Assembly: GCF_019048865.1 (NCBI RefSeq)
Contig: NZ_CP077604.1
Span: 124,001 to 188,000 of the forward strand
Direction: 5' to 3'
DNA: 64,000 nt
DNA from: Aquihabitans sp. G128
GTDB taxonomy: Bacteria; Actinomycetota; Acidimicrobiia; Acidimicrobiales; Iamiaceae
Each line of letters starts with the position of its first letter. Within the stretch, counting starts at the first letter, position 1. Under the pieces are notes generated by a model. It worked only from the letters and a program-made list of their open reading frames with translations. It did no database searches and was not told the DNA's origin. Positions 49,964-59,315 of the stretch are shown here, piece after piece. Made by a program: the position numbers and the translations under genes.

Positions 49964-50818
49964 GTGGACGACACCTCTCGCAGCGCCCGGGTGGCCGCTT
50001 CGCTGGCTGGGACGCGCTTCGCCGACGTGCGCTGGGAGGCCGAGACGGGCTCGACCAACGCCGATGTGATGGAGCTGGCGCGAGCCGGCGAACCCGAGGG
50101 CATCGTGGTGGTCGCCGACCACCAGACCGCCGGTCGCGGCCGGCGGGGCCGCACGTGGGAGGCGCCGTCGGGGGCGTCGCTGATGGCGAGCGTCCTGCTA
50201 CGGCCCCGCTCCGGCGAGGCGGGGGCGACGACCATGGCCGTGGCGGTCGCCGCAGCCGAGGCCGTCGAAGAGCTCACCGGTCGCTCGCCACGGCTCAAGT
50301 GGCCCAACGACCTGGTGTGGCCCGGCGACGGGTCGGGGACCGACCGCAAGCTCGCCGGCATCCTCGCCGAGGTCGACTGGCCGACCGGCAGCCACGTCGC
50401 CGGCGGCTGGTCGCCGCCCGGGCCGGCCGACCGGCTGGTGGTCGTGGTGGGGATCGGCATCAACGTGGCGTGGGGCCCGATGCCGGCCGACCTGGCCCCG
50501 ATCGCCGTCGCCCTCGACCACATCGTCGCCCCGGACGCCCCGCCAGCGCGGGAGGACCTCCTCGTAGCGTTCCTGCGGGCGCTCGACCGGACCTACCGGC
50601 ACCTGACCTCCGGGCCCGGCGGCCGGGACCTGGTCATGGCCCGCTGGCGGGACCGCTCCGCGACGCTGGGCCGTCGGGTGCGGGTCGACCTGGGGGCCGA
50701 CGACGTGGAGGGCACCGCGGTGGACGTGACCGCCGAGGGCCACCTGGTGGTCGAGACGATCGAAGGCGAGCGGCGGGTCCTCGCGGTGGGCGACGTCGTC
50801 CACCTGCGCGCCACCTGA
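49964..50818 (+). CDS. birA: Biotin-[acetyl-CoA carboxylase] ligase BirA
   Basis: A 284-residue biotin protein ligase without an N-terminal DNA-binding domain (group I). 'EAETGSTNADVMELARAG' opens the catalytic domain. The biotinyl-AMP loop 'GRGRRGRTWEAPSG' is near residue 57, 'LKWPNDLVW' near 110 and 'VVVVGIGINV' follows. The C-terminal SH3-like domain is present ('GRRVRVDLGADDVEGTAVDV'). GTG 49964 is chosen because upstream sequence is not conserved. It is divergent from its substrate gene, and its stop is 19 nt from the convergent hydrolase stop. Confidence 0.9.
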   Translation: MDDTSRSARVAASLAGTRFADVRWEAETGSTNADVMELARAGEPEGIVVVADHQTAGRGRRGRTWEAPSGASLMASVLLRPRSGEAGATTMAVAVAAAEAVEELTGRSPRLKWPNDLVWPGDGSGTDRKLAGILAEVDWPTGSHVAGGWSPPGPADRLVVVVGIGINVAWGPMPADLAPIAVALDHIVAPDAPPAREDLLVAFLRALDRTYRHLTSGPGGRDLVMARWRDRSATLGRRVRVDLGADDVEGTAVDVTAEGHLVVETIEGERRVLAVGDVVHLRAT

Positions 50819-50837
50819 ACCGGGGCGAGCGGCAGGC

Positions 50838-53088
50838 TCAGGGGAGCAGGGCGGGGTTGTCCGGGTCGTCGCCGTAGTCGCGGTCGGTCATGCTGGGCGA
50901 GGTCTGGCCGTCGCCCGCCTGCTGCCAGTCGCAGACGCCCTGCGAGAACAGCGCGGAGCTTGGTCAGCTGCTCGGGGGTGAGCGGGACCCCGTACTCCGT
51001 GGGATCGACCGCCTTGAGCCGGCACTTGACGACGTCGTCGCTGCGGGGCGCACCAGCGGCGATCCGGGGGTCGCCGCTGATGGGGTAGTCGTCCTTGCAC
51101 GGGCCCTTGGCGTCGTAGATGCCGACCTTGCCGAGGGGTGCCTTGGCCCCGGCGGGGAGGCAGTTGTCGACCGCGTCGTCGGGTCGGGTGGCGCCGAGCA
51201 CCTCTTGCCGGCTGCCGCCCCGGCCACCTTCGGCGATGGCGTCGAGCCACTCGGCGACGACGGCCACCGCCTCCGGCCCGGCCCCGCCGGCCGGCAGGTG
51301 GGCGGGGTCGCGCGTCCAGATCTGGAATCCGGGGGCCGCTTCGGCCGGCGCCCCGAAGGTGAGGCGGTCGCGCAGCGAGAAGGCGCGGAACCGGTCACGC
51401 ACGTCGCCGTCCTTGTCGGACCAGAGGTCGACGTCGATGATCGGGATCTTGAGCTGGTCGCCGACGCCGGAGGAGATCCGGCCGTTCTCGTAGGCGGTCG
51501 CCGCGGCCTGCGGCGAGGTCTCGGTGCGCTCGGGCGTGATGGCGCCGTCTCGGTCGAAGCCGCCGATGGCGGTGTTCAGGGCGAGGAACTGGTCGAAGGA
51601 GATGGTGCCGGCCTTGACCGCCTCGAGCCCGTACTGGAGGCCGACGTTGTCGAGCGGGCGCTGGACCTGGCCGGCGCCGTCCCGGCCGAACTGGTTGGCG
51701 TTGGCGTCCTGGATGGTGCAGCGCAGGCCGCCGGGGTTGGTGGCGGCGTCGTAGATGGCGCTGGCGGCGATCTTGGGGTCGCAGCCGTCGGTCGGGTCGA
51801 GGAGGCCGCCGTAGCCCGCCTCCCACTGCTCGCAGGTGGACGGGGTGGCGTGGCCGTTGACCGCCGTGCGCTGGGCGGGCGTGAGGGCCTTGCCGGCGGC
51901 GCTGCGGTAGTAGTGGTCGAGCAGGATGCAGTCGGTGGCGCCGGCCAGGGTGCTGAGCACGTCCGGGAACGGGTCGAGGGCGACGATGGCGTCGACCAGG
52001 CCCGGGTAGTTCTGGGCGAGCAGGTGGAGCTGGGCGGCCCCGTTGCCGGTGCCCTCGCCGATGGTGTCGTCGAGCTCGCCGAACTCCTCGACCACCCGCT
52101 CCTTGACCATCATCGTGGTCTCGGCCGAGAGCACGTCGTTGCACTGCACGGCGCCGGTGTTGAACGACGCCGTGGCCACCGCGTAGCCCTGCCGCAGGTA
52201 GGCCGGGTCGAGCGCTTCGGTCGCAGCGGAGCCCTGGCCGAACGTGGTGCCGCACCCGTCGCCGAACCGGTAGATCAGGCGCTGGTTCCAGGCGGTCGGG
52301 CCGGTGGCGGGGCCGTCGGTGCCTGCGGCCGGGTCGGGGTCGAGGCTGGCGACCTCGTAGATCGAGCGGTTGATGACGCCGCGCTCGTAGCGGACGATGG
52401 CCGGCACCTGCTTGCCGCCGCGGACCGACGTGGTGGCCAGGTCGGCCGGGCGGTCGGTGGGCTTGGCCAGGTCCTTCACCTCGCCGGCCTTCGTGAGGTA
52501 CTTCCACGAGACCTTCGTGGGAGCGCTGCAGTCGGCGTCGGTGGGCGCTCCCAGGCCGTTCTCCTCGGTGGAGCAGGCCAGCAGGGGCAGGTGCGGGCCC
52601 GAGATCATGGGGCCGGTGAGCGGGAACGTGGTGACGCGCTGCGTGACGGTGCCGTCCGGCCCGTTGGCGGTCAGGGTGTTGGTGCCCTCGACGAGGCCGG
52701 TGATGACGCCCTCGAGGTGGCCGTCGGACTCGCGGAGCTGGCTGGTGATGTCGGTGTCGCCCAGCTTCAGCCGCAGGTCGCCGACCGACTGGCCCTTGGC
52801 CGGCGTGACCCGGATGCGGGCATCGGGGCCCGAGGCGCGGTCGGGCTGGCTGGACAGGACCTCGATGCGCACCCCGTCCTGCACGGGCGACTCGTCGCCG
52901 GTGCCCGGGTCGCTCGAGCCGTCGGGGGTGGTGGTCGACGTGGTGGGGCCGCCGCTCGAGCGCGAGGTGGTGGTCGACGGGGTGTCGGCGCCCTGGTCAG
53001 AGGTGCACGAGGCGGCCAGCACGGCCATCGCGAGCAGGAGGACGACCACGGGGCCGGTGCGGGAGCGTCGAGCAGCCATCGCCGCCAT
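50838..53088 (-). CDS. Secreted lipoprotein, tannase/DUF6351-like alpha/beta hydrolase, one frame break
   Basis: About 749 residues after correction. It has an N-terminal lipoprotein signal ('VVVLLLAMAVLAASC', Cys near residue 28) and a Ser/Thr-rich linker. A beta-rich domain follows, then a hydrolase-like region with 'YRFGDGCGTTFGQGS', 'QGYAVATASFNTGAVQCND' and 'EGTGNGAAQLHLLAQNYPG' (G-x-G-N-G where a G-x-S-x-G elbow might be). The resemblance to actinobacterial DUF6351 proteins is from memory. Near 50949 one extra base breaks the end; the other frame gives 'FSQGVCDWQQAGDGQT' to TGA at 50838. Confidence 0.65.
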
Positions 53089-53331
53089 TGTTCACGACGG
53101 CGGTGGCAGCCGGTGTTCGCCTGCCCGGCCCGGCGCGTGCGGACACCGACGCGCACCGTGCGAGACCGCCGTGCGGGCGGCGGCGCGGGCTGCGGTGCGG
53201 GCCGTGGTGCGGGCGCCTCGCGAGGGGCCGTGGTGCGGTTCGTGGGTCGGCCCTCGGGCGGTTGCCGGGCGGCCCTCCGGGCGGTCGGGTCCGGCGGGCG
53301 GCGTCGGGCACGCCGGTAGGGTGGTCGGGTG
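53089..53331. other. Gene-free divergent gap with a GC-rich imperfect repeat tract
   Basis: No supported gene is visible here. Between about 53165 and 53225 a GCGGTGCGGGC-like unit recurs imperfectly three or four times. The promoters of the secreted hydrolase and of murL must lie in this stretch, but I see no convincing -10/-35 pair or operator. Confidence 0.5.
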
Positions 53332-54771
53332 ATGTCTGCTCCATCTGGCCCCTTCGCGTTCGGGGAGCCGTCGGTCCACGGCGGCACCGTCCGGCTGCCG
53401 TACGTGCTGGGCGCCGGGGCCTCTGCGCTCGAGCTGGTGGAGGAGGTCGAGCTGCCGTTCGACCTGCCCGACTCCGACGCCGTGCGCCGGGCCGTCCGGG
53501 CGCTGCACCTGGTGGCCGGTGTGTCGTACTACAAGTTGGTGGCGCCGACGCCGCTGCACGTGCCCGACCTCAGCCCCGCCGAGGCGGCGCTGGTGCGGCG
53601 CCTCTACGACGACGGGCTGCGGGAGTTCGCCTACCGCAACGGGATCGCCGTGCCGCTGCCGGTCGAGCTCGTCGCCGGTCCGGGGACCGACCGGGCGCCC
53701 GACGGCGAGGCTCCTGCCGATGCGGGTGGCGGTGCCGGTGTGGGTGCCGGAGTGGGCGCCGGTGCGAGTGGTCCGGGTCGGGCGGGCGGTGGTGCGGCCT
53801 CGGGGCTGGACGGCGCGCTGGTGCCGATCGGCGGGGGCAAGGACTCGGCGCTGGTGGCGGCGCTCGTGCCCGACGGCCAGCTCTTCGCGGTCAACCCGGT
53901 CGGGGCTCACGAGCACCTGGCCCAGGCGCTGGGCCGTCCGCTGGTGGCCGCCCGCCGGCGGCTCGATCCCCGGCTGCGGGAGCTCAACGCTGCGGGTGCA
54001 CCGAACGGGCACGTCCCGGTCACCGCCATCACGTCGGCCATCTCGGTGCTCGCCGCCATCGGCCTCGGCCGCCGGGACGTGCTGATGGGCATCGAGCGCT
54101 CGGCCGACGAGCCCAGCCTGGTCACGCCGGACGGCACGCCGGTGAACCACCAGTTCTCCAAGAGCTACGAGGCGGAGCTCCTGCTGCGCGCCGTGTTCGA
54201 GCCGACCGGCGTGCGCTACCTGTCGCTGCTGCGGCCGCTCACGGAGCTGGCGATCGGCGCCGGGGTGGCTCGACGGGGCCTGGCGCCGGACATCGTGTCG
54301 TGCAACCGGGTCTTCACGGTGTGGAACGAGAACACGTCGAGCAAGGAGCAACGGGCGTGCGGCGAGTGCGCCAAGTGCCTGTTCACCTCGCTGATGGTGG
54401 CGCCGTCGTCGACGCCCGAGGCCATCGAGGCGCAGTACGGGCGGGCGCTGCTCGACGAGGTCGCCCACGTCGAGCCCACCCGCGAGCTCTGGTCGGCCGA
54501 GAAGCCGTTCGACTGCGTAGGGGAGCGGTTGGAGACGGCGGCGGCGGTGGTGCTGCTGGCGCGCACTGCCGGGTGGAGCCACCAGGCCGTCGTGGCGGCC
54601 CTGGCCGACGAGGCGGCGGGGCTGCTGGCGGCGGCAGGGGTCGATCCGGTCGAGTTCCTGGTGCTGTCGGAGCCGGATGTCGAGCTGCTGCCCGCCGAGT
54701 ACCGGCCGGCGATCGCCGGGCTGGCGCCCGACCTCGCTGCGGTGCCCGGCCTGGCCGCGGCCGCGCGCTGA
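53332..54771 (+). CDS. murL: UDP-MurNAc-L-Ala-L-Glu epimerase MurL
   Basis: A 479-residue protein matching MurL, which converts the terminal L-Glu of UDP-MurNAc-L-Ala-L-Glu to D-Glu, an alternative to MurI racemase plus MurD. The PP-loop 'GALVPIGGGKDSALVAALV' is near residue 166. 'NHQFSKSYEAELLLRAVFE' and the Cys cluster 'RACGECAKCLFTSL' near 343 follow. A Gly/Ala-rich insertion (residues 125-155) precedes the PP-loop. ATG 53332 is preferred over the adjacent GTG 53329. It is 10 nt from its partner murD2. The 243-nt region upstream is gene-free and very G/C-rich. Confidence 0.87.
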   Translation: MSAPSGPFAFGEPSVHGGTVRLPYVLGAGASALELVEEVELPFDLPDSDAVRRAVRALHLVAGVSYYKLVAPTPLHVPDLSPAEAALVRRLYDDGLREFAYRNGIAVPLPVELVAGPGTDRAPDGEAPADAGGGAGVGAGVGAGASGPGRAGGGAASGLDGALVPIGGGKDSALVAALVPDGQLFAVNPVGAHEHLAQALGRPLVAARRRLDPRLRELNAAGAPNGHVPVTAITSAISVLAAIGLGRRDVLMGIERSADEPSLVTPDGTPVNHQFSKSYEAELLLRAVFEPTGVRYLSLLRPLTELAIGAGVARRGLAPDIVSCNRVFTVWNENTSSKEQRACGECAKCLFTSLMVAPSSTPEAIEAQYGRALLDEVAHVEPTRELWSAEKPFDCVGERLETAAAVVLLARTAGWSHQAVVAALADEAAGLLAAAGVDPVEFLVLSEPDVELLPAEYRPAIAGLAPDLAAVPGLAAAAR

Positions 54772-54781
54772 ACCGGCTGCC

Positions 54782-56116
54782 GTGCGCATCGACGAGCTGA
54801 GCGGCCGACGGGTCGCGCTCCTCGGTCTGGGAGCCGACGTGCGGGCGGCCGTCCCGGCCATCCGGGCGGCGGGGCCGGCCGAGCTCGTGGCGGTCGAATC
54901 CGGCGCGGTCGGGCTGGCCGCGGCCGCGGCCGAAGGGCTCGCGGTCCGCTCGCTGGAGGAGGCGGCCGCGTCTGCCGAGGTGCTGGTCCGCTCGCCGGGC
55001 TTCCCCCGCTACCAGGCTGCGCTGGTGGCGGCGCTCGGCCGTGGGGCGAGGATGACGACCCCGCTCGACCTGTGGCTGGGCACCCATGGTGGTGGCCGGA
55101 CGGTGGTCGGCATCACCGGGACCAAGGGCAAGTCGACGGTGACGGACCTCTTGGGGTCGTTGGCGGCGGAGGCCGGGCTGCGGGTCGGGTTGGCTGGCAA
55201 CCTCGGGGTGCCGGTGTTCTCCGACGACTGGGACCACGGCGCACCGCTCATCGTGCTCGAGGTCTCCAGCTACCAGGCCGCTGACCTGCACCACGTGCCG
55301 GACGTGGCGGTGCTCACGTTCTTGTCCGAGGACCACCTCTCCTGGCACGGCGGGGTCGAGGCCTACGTGGCCGACAAGCTGCGGCTCCTGCAGAACGAGG
55401 CAGGGACGGCGGGCCTGGTCCTGCTGCCCGAAGACGGGGGTCGAGCGGCCGAGGCGGTGGCGGCGCTGGGGGTGGTGGGCGTGCAGGTGGTGCCAAGCCC
55501 TTCGGGCGGGGCGGGTGTGCCGTCGCACCGGGTGCAGAACGCGGCGCTCGCGGCAGCGGCGCTCGCGGCGGTCGGGGGGCCGGCGCTGTCCGACGAGGCG
55601 ATCGTGGTGGCGGCGGGCCGCAGCTTGCCGGGGCGGCTCGACCGCTGCGACGGGCCGCCCGGCGTGCGCTGCTTCGACGACGCGCTGGCGTCCAACCCGT
55701 CGGCGACGGCGGCCGGGCTGCGGTGGCTGCGCGAGGAGGGTCGACCGACGATCGTGGTCCTGGGCGGGGCAGATCGGGGGGTCGACCCGGCGCCGTTGGC
55801 CGACGAGGCCGGGCGGTGGCCGGCGGGCCTGCTCCGGGCGGTGGTGGTGCCGGAGAACGGGGCGGCGCTGGCCGAGCGCTGCGGCATCGAGGTGGGTGCG
55901 ACGGTCGGCGGTGTTGCCGAAGCGGTCGGCGCGGGGCTGGCCCTCTTGGAGCGGGCCGGCTCGATCGGCGGCGAGCCGGGCGGCGGAGGCGAGGGCGGGG
56001 GCGGCGCGCTGCTGTTCTCGCCCGCGGCGCCGACGGTGCCCGGCGAGGGCAACTGGGAGACGCGCTCGGCGGCGTTCCGTGCCGCCTGCGCTGCGGCGGC
56101 TCGCCCCGGCGGCTGA
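54782..56116 (+). CDS. murD2: UDP-MurNAc-L-alanine--L-glutamate ligase MurD2
   Basis: A 444-residue Mur ligase adding L-Glu, not D-Glu, to UDP-MurNAc-L-Ala. The ATP loop is 'VVGITGTKGKSTVTDLLGSL' near residue 109, followed by 'LEVSSYQAADLHH', 'SEDHLSWHGGVEAYVADKLR' and 'CFDDALASNPSATAAGLRWL'. The D-Glu-specific C-terminal pattern of MurD is replaced, and adjacency to murL is the strongest sign of the L-Glu pathway. GTG 54782 is 10 nt after the murL stop. Its C-terminal 40 residues include a Gly-rich stretch. Confidence 0.87.
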   Translation: MRIDELSGRRVALLGLGADVRAAVPAIRAAGPAELVAVESGAVGLAAAAAEGLAVRSLEEAAASAEVLVRSPGFPRYQAALVAALGRGARMTTPLDLWLGTHGGGRTVVGITGTKGKSTVTDLLGSLAAEAGLRVGLAGNLGVPVFSDDWDHGAPLIVLEVSSYQAADLHHVPDVAVLTFLSEDHLSWHGGVEAYVADKLRLLQNEAGTAGLVLLPEDGGRAAEAVAALGVVGVQVVPSPSGGAGVPSHRVQNAALAAAALAAVGGPALSDEAIVVAAGRSLPGRLDRCDGPPGVRCFDDALASNPSATAAGLRWLREEGRPTIVVLGGADRGVDPAPLADEAGRWPAGLLRAVVVPENGAALAERCGIEVGATVGGVAEAVGAGLALLERAGSIGGEPGGGGEGGGGALLFSPAAPTVPGEGNWETRSAAFRAACAAAARPGG

Positions 56117-56483
56117 GGCCGCCAAACGCTCGACTGGTCGACCAGCGGATCGCCGATCGGCCACCCGGGCCTGCGATCGAGCCACGGCGACGGGGGCCGG
56201 ACCGGGGTCGGGCGACCTGCGACGCAGACCCTCGCCCCACACGGAGCCGAGCGGATTGGCGCCGATTCTGCGCAGAATCGACGCCAATCGCGACGAGCGC
56301 GACCTTGGTGCGGGCGGGGGTGGAACGGGATCGGGGCACCACGTAGACCGCCGGACCCGCAGGACCTGTCACACCCCCTCGGCACCATTGGCGCCATGCC
56401 GAGCTCGCTCCGTTCGGCGCTCGGCCCGCCCAACGAGCGGCCCTCCGTCCTCCCTCCGCACCCGCACCCGCACCGAGGCCGCC
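56117..56483. other. 367-nt gap holding one dispersed palindrome
   Basis: No gene is supported here. The only structured element is the 36-bp palindrome at 56254-56289. The stretch from 56394 to 56483 is rich in CCGCACCCGCACCG-type sequence leading into the next gene's GTG. Confidence 0.5.
56254..56289. repeat. Dispersed 36-bp palindrome, copy 2
   Basis: The left arm is GATTGGCGCCGATTCTGC; the right arm is its complement except for one base (A at 56281 where G is expected). It lies 137 nt after the murD2 stop, in a gene-free gap. Same sequence family as the copies at 48013 and 60490. Confidence 0.85.
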
Positions 56484-57212
56484 GTGTTCCGCCGAGAGCA
56501 CCCCCGCAACCCCCAGAACCCCCGTGATCCACGCAACCGGACCACCACCGGCCGGGTCTACGGCCGCAGCCTCGGACCCAACCGCTGGCTCGCCCGGCTG
56601 CCCGCCAAGACCCGCATCGAGCTGCAGACCCAGCGCGACGAGTGCCTGGCATCGGTCGCCAGCATCGATGCCGAGCTCGCCGTGCTCACCGAACGCCGCC
56701 TCGCCGCCCTCGCCACCACCGACGAGCTGCGCGAACGCCTCTGGCCCGTGGTCCCGGACCGCAAGGGTCGCCGCCCGCCCGCCGTGGGCCGGCCGCCGCT
56801 CCCACCCATCCCGGCCGGCGCCCGACCCGTCTTCGGCCACGACCTGCGGGCCACGGCGCTGGCCATCCTCCGCCGACACGGCATCCTCGAGCTGCCGGCC
56901 ATCCACGCCTACCTGCACCACTACGGCTACCTGATCGATCGCCCCTACGCCACCAAGGTCCTGGCGGACGCCCTCGGCTACGAGGTGCGCTCCGGTCGTG
57001 CCATCCGCGTCTCCCGCGGCACCTACGCGGTCGATCCGGGGCATCGCTGGCCTCCCGGCCCGAACGTCGACGACCCGTTGGTGGACCAGGGCCTTGCCGC
57101 CGACCCGGCTCGCTGGCGGGGCCACCCCGGCTTCCAGGACCGCCCACCCGATCCGCCCTTCAGCGGCTGGGCCTGGGAGGCCGAGCAGGTGAGAGCCCAG
57201 AGCCGTCCTGTC
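56484..57212 (+). CDS. Unknown protein with winged-helix-like segment, 3' end uncertain
   Basis: I do not recognise this gene with certainty. From GTG 56484 it reads a basic N-terminus ('VFRREHPRNPQNPRDPRNRT'), a helical part ('ELQTQRDECLASVASIDAEL') and then 'ATALAILRRHGILELPAIHA' to 'KVLADALGYEVRSGRAIRVS', which looks like a winged helix followed by 'GTYAVDPGHRW'. Coding-like sequence stops near 57190, but the frame stays open to 58082, antisense to pabC. One indel would give a TGA at 57190. The end given here is the pabC border, not an observed stop. Confidence 0.5.
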
Positions 57213-57215
57213 GGT

Positions 57216-58067
57216 TCAGGGGTCGATCGTGCGAGCAGCGATGGCGGCGAACGCCGTTGCCGCCGCCGTGGTGCGGGGACCGGGGACGGCGTGCAGGACC
57301 CGTCCGTCCACGCGGGCGACGGGGTGCACGTCGCGGGTCGACGACGTGAGGAACGCCTCGGGAGCGGCCCGGAGGTCGTCGAGCGTGAGGTCGTCCCGCT
57401 CCACGACCTCGACGGCCTCGCAGACGAGGGCGCGCGTGACCCCCGGCAGGCAGCCCGAGGCCAGCGAGGGGGTGCACAGCACGCCGTCGACCACCAGGAA
57501 GACGTTCGACCCGGTGCCCTCGCACAGGATCCCCGCCGTGTTGGCCAGGACGGCCTCGTCGGCGCCGGCCCGGTGCGCCTCGGCCAGCGCCAACAGGCTG
57601 TCGAGGTACGAGGTGGTCTTGGCGCCGACGCTCGGGCTGCGCTCGTTGATCGCCCAACCGACCGTGATCACGTCGGTGGTCGGCTCCCAGGTCCGGCTGG
57701 GCCCGGCGGCCACGATCAGGGTCGGCTCCTGGCCTCCTCGGTCCGGCCCCAGCGGCCCGGCACCGCCGGTGACGGTGATGCGGAGCCGGCCCACGGCGCC
57801 ATCGCCGAGCGGGTCGATGAGCGCGGCACCCACCGCCTTCGCGCACGCCGAGCGGATGAGGCTGTCGCCCCATGGCAGCGCGATCCCGATCAGCGCCGCG
57901 CTCCGCCGGAGCCGGGCCAGGTGCCGAGTGAGGGCGAACGGAGCGCCGTCGACGACCTTGCACGTCTCGTACACCCCGTCGCCCAGCAGCACGCCGCGAT
58001 CGGTGGCCCCGATGCGCGCATCGGCAGCGGGCGCCACCGCTCCGTCGGTCCAGACCCAGGTGCTCAT
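57216..58067 (-). CDS. pabC: Class IV aminotransferase-fold enzyme, 4-amino-4-deoxychorismate lyase (PabC) candidate
   Basis: A 283-residue PLP enzyme of fold type IV. 'RIGATDRGVLLGDGVYETCK' opens the family pattern. The PLP Lys is in 'GAKTTSYLDSLLAL' near residue 147. 'EAVLANTAGILCEGTGSNVF' and 'CLPGVTRALVCEAVEVV' follow. Branched-chain and D-amino-acid aminotransferases share the fold, but the ATGA overlap with pabB supports aminodeoxychorismate lyase, releasing p-aminobenzoate for folate. ATG 58067. Confidence 0.82.
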   Translation of the reverse strand: MSTWVWTDGAVAPAADARIGATDRGVLLGDGVYETCKVVDGAPFALTRHLARLRRSAALIGIALPWGDSLIRSACAKAVGAALIDPLGDGAVGRLRITVTGGAGPLGPDRGGQEPTLIVAAGPSRTWEPTTDVITVGWAINERSPSVGAKTTSYLDSLLALAEAHRAGADEAVLANTAGILCEGTGSNVFLVVDGVLCTPSLASGCLPGVTRALVCEAVEVVERDDLTLDDLRAAPEAFLTSSTRDVHPVARVDGRVLHAVPGPRTTAAATAFAAIAARTIDP

Positions 58068-59231
58068 GGCCGACCATCCTGACCGGCGGCGGTGCCTCGG
58101 TCGGCGACCGACCTGCGGACTGCTTCGGTCGCCGAGCCGTCGGGTGGCCGGGCCCGGGCCCGGCCGTCCGCAGCCACGCCCACGGCCTCGGCCACGGCGG
58201 CAGGCAGGGGGTCGAGGCGCCCGTTGGCCACCACCTGCAGGAGCCGGCGCGCCTTGAGCTCGGTCTCGGCCCACTCGCCGCCGGGGTCGGAGTCCCAGGT
58301 GATCCCGCCGCCCGTGCCGAAGCGGATCTCGTCCTCCGTGAACCAGAAGGTGCGGATGGCGACGTTGAGGGAACCGACGCCCCGGTCGGCGTCGACCCAG
58401 CCCACCGCCCCGCAGTAGACCTCGCGTGCGGCGGGCTCGAGGGCGGCCACCTGCTCGAGGGCCGCCAGCTTCGGCGCACCGGTCACCGAGCCGGGCGGGA
58501 AGGTGGCGGCGATCGCGTCGGCCCACCCGAGCCCAGGTCGCAGCCGGCCCTCGACGGTCGAGACCAGGTGGGCGAGGCCGGGGTGCTCTTCGACCGCGCA
58601 CAGCGCCGGCACGTCGACCGACCCCCACTCGCAGACCCGGCCCAGGTCGTTGCGCACGAGGTCGACGATCATCACGTTCTCGGCGCGGTCCTTGGCCAGG
58701 AACGACGAGGCGTCGGCGGCCGTCCCCTTGATCGGCGAGGACCAGACCCGATCGCCCGATCGTTCGAGGAACCGCTCGGGGGAGGCCGACGCCACGTGGA
58801 TGCCCTGCGCGGGGAGGCGGACGACGGCGGAGAAGGGTGCCGGGTTGCCGTCGGCCAGCGCCGCTCCGAGCGCTGCCACGTCGGCGCCCTGGGGGAGTGG
58901 CGCGGCCAGCACCCGGGTGAGGTTGACCTGGTAGACGTCGCCACGCCCGATGGCGGCGCGGACGGCCTCCACGCCCCGCTCGAAGCCGGCTCGGTCGAGC
59001 GAGGATCGCCACGCACCGGCCGGCACGCCCACCCACGGCCTGCCGCGCCAGGGGGCGCGCCGGCTGGGCCCGCTCGAACCGGGCACAGACGGGCGGGCCC
59101 GTGAACGGCAGCACCACGGCCCAGAGGCCGCGGCCGTCGAGGGCGGTGAGGTCGTCGGTGACGTCGCGCAAGCCCGTGAGCAACCGGTCGCCGACGACGG
59201 CGAGCGGGGGAGCAGGGGATGCGGCGGCCAC
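58064..59231 (-). CDS. pabB: Aminodeoxychorismate synthase component I (PabB), one frame break
   Basis: About 389 residues after correction. The C-terminal chorismate-binding domain is clear: 'SSPIKGTAADASSFLAKDRA', 'MIVDLVRNDLGRVC', 'FPPGSVTGAPKLAALEQV', 'YCGAVGWVDADRGVGSLNVA' and 'FGTGGGITWDSDPGGEWAE'. The N-terminus from GTG 59231 ('LRDVTDDLTALDGRGLWAVV') is in another frame. The switch lies in a G5 run (59051-59055) and skipping one base restores 'PARPWRGRPWVGVPAGAW'. It makes 4-amino-4-deoxychorismate with a PabA amidotransferase not seen here. Overlaps pabC (ATGA). Confidence 0.83.
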
Positions 59232-59315
59232 CGGCCGAGCGTAGGACCCTGGCCCGCCTCCGAGGCCCGGCCGCCTCTCGGTCCTGGAGGGGACCCACAG
59301 GTACAGTCGCCCCCG

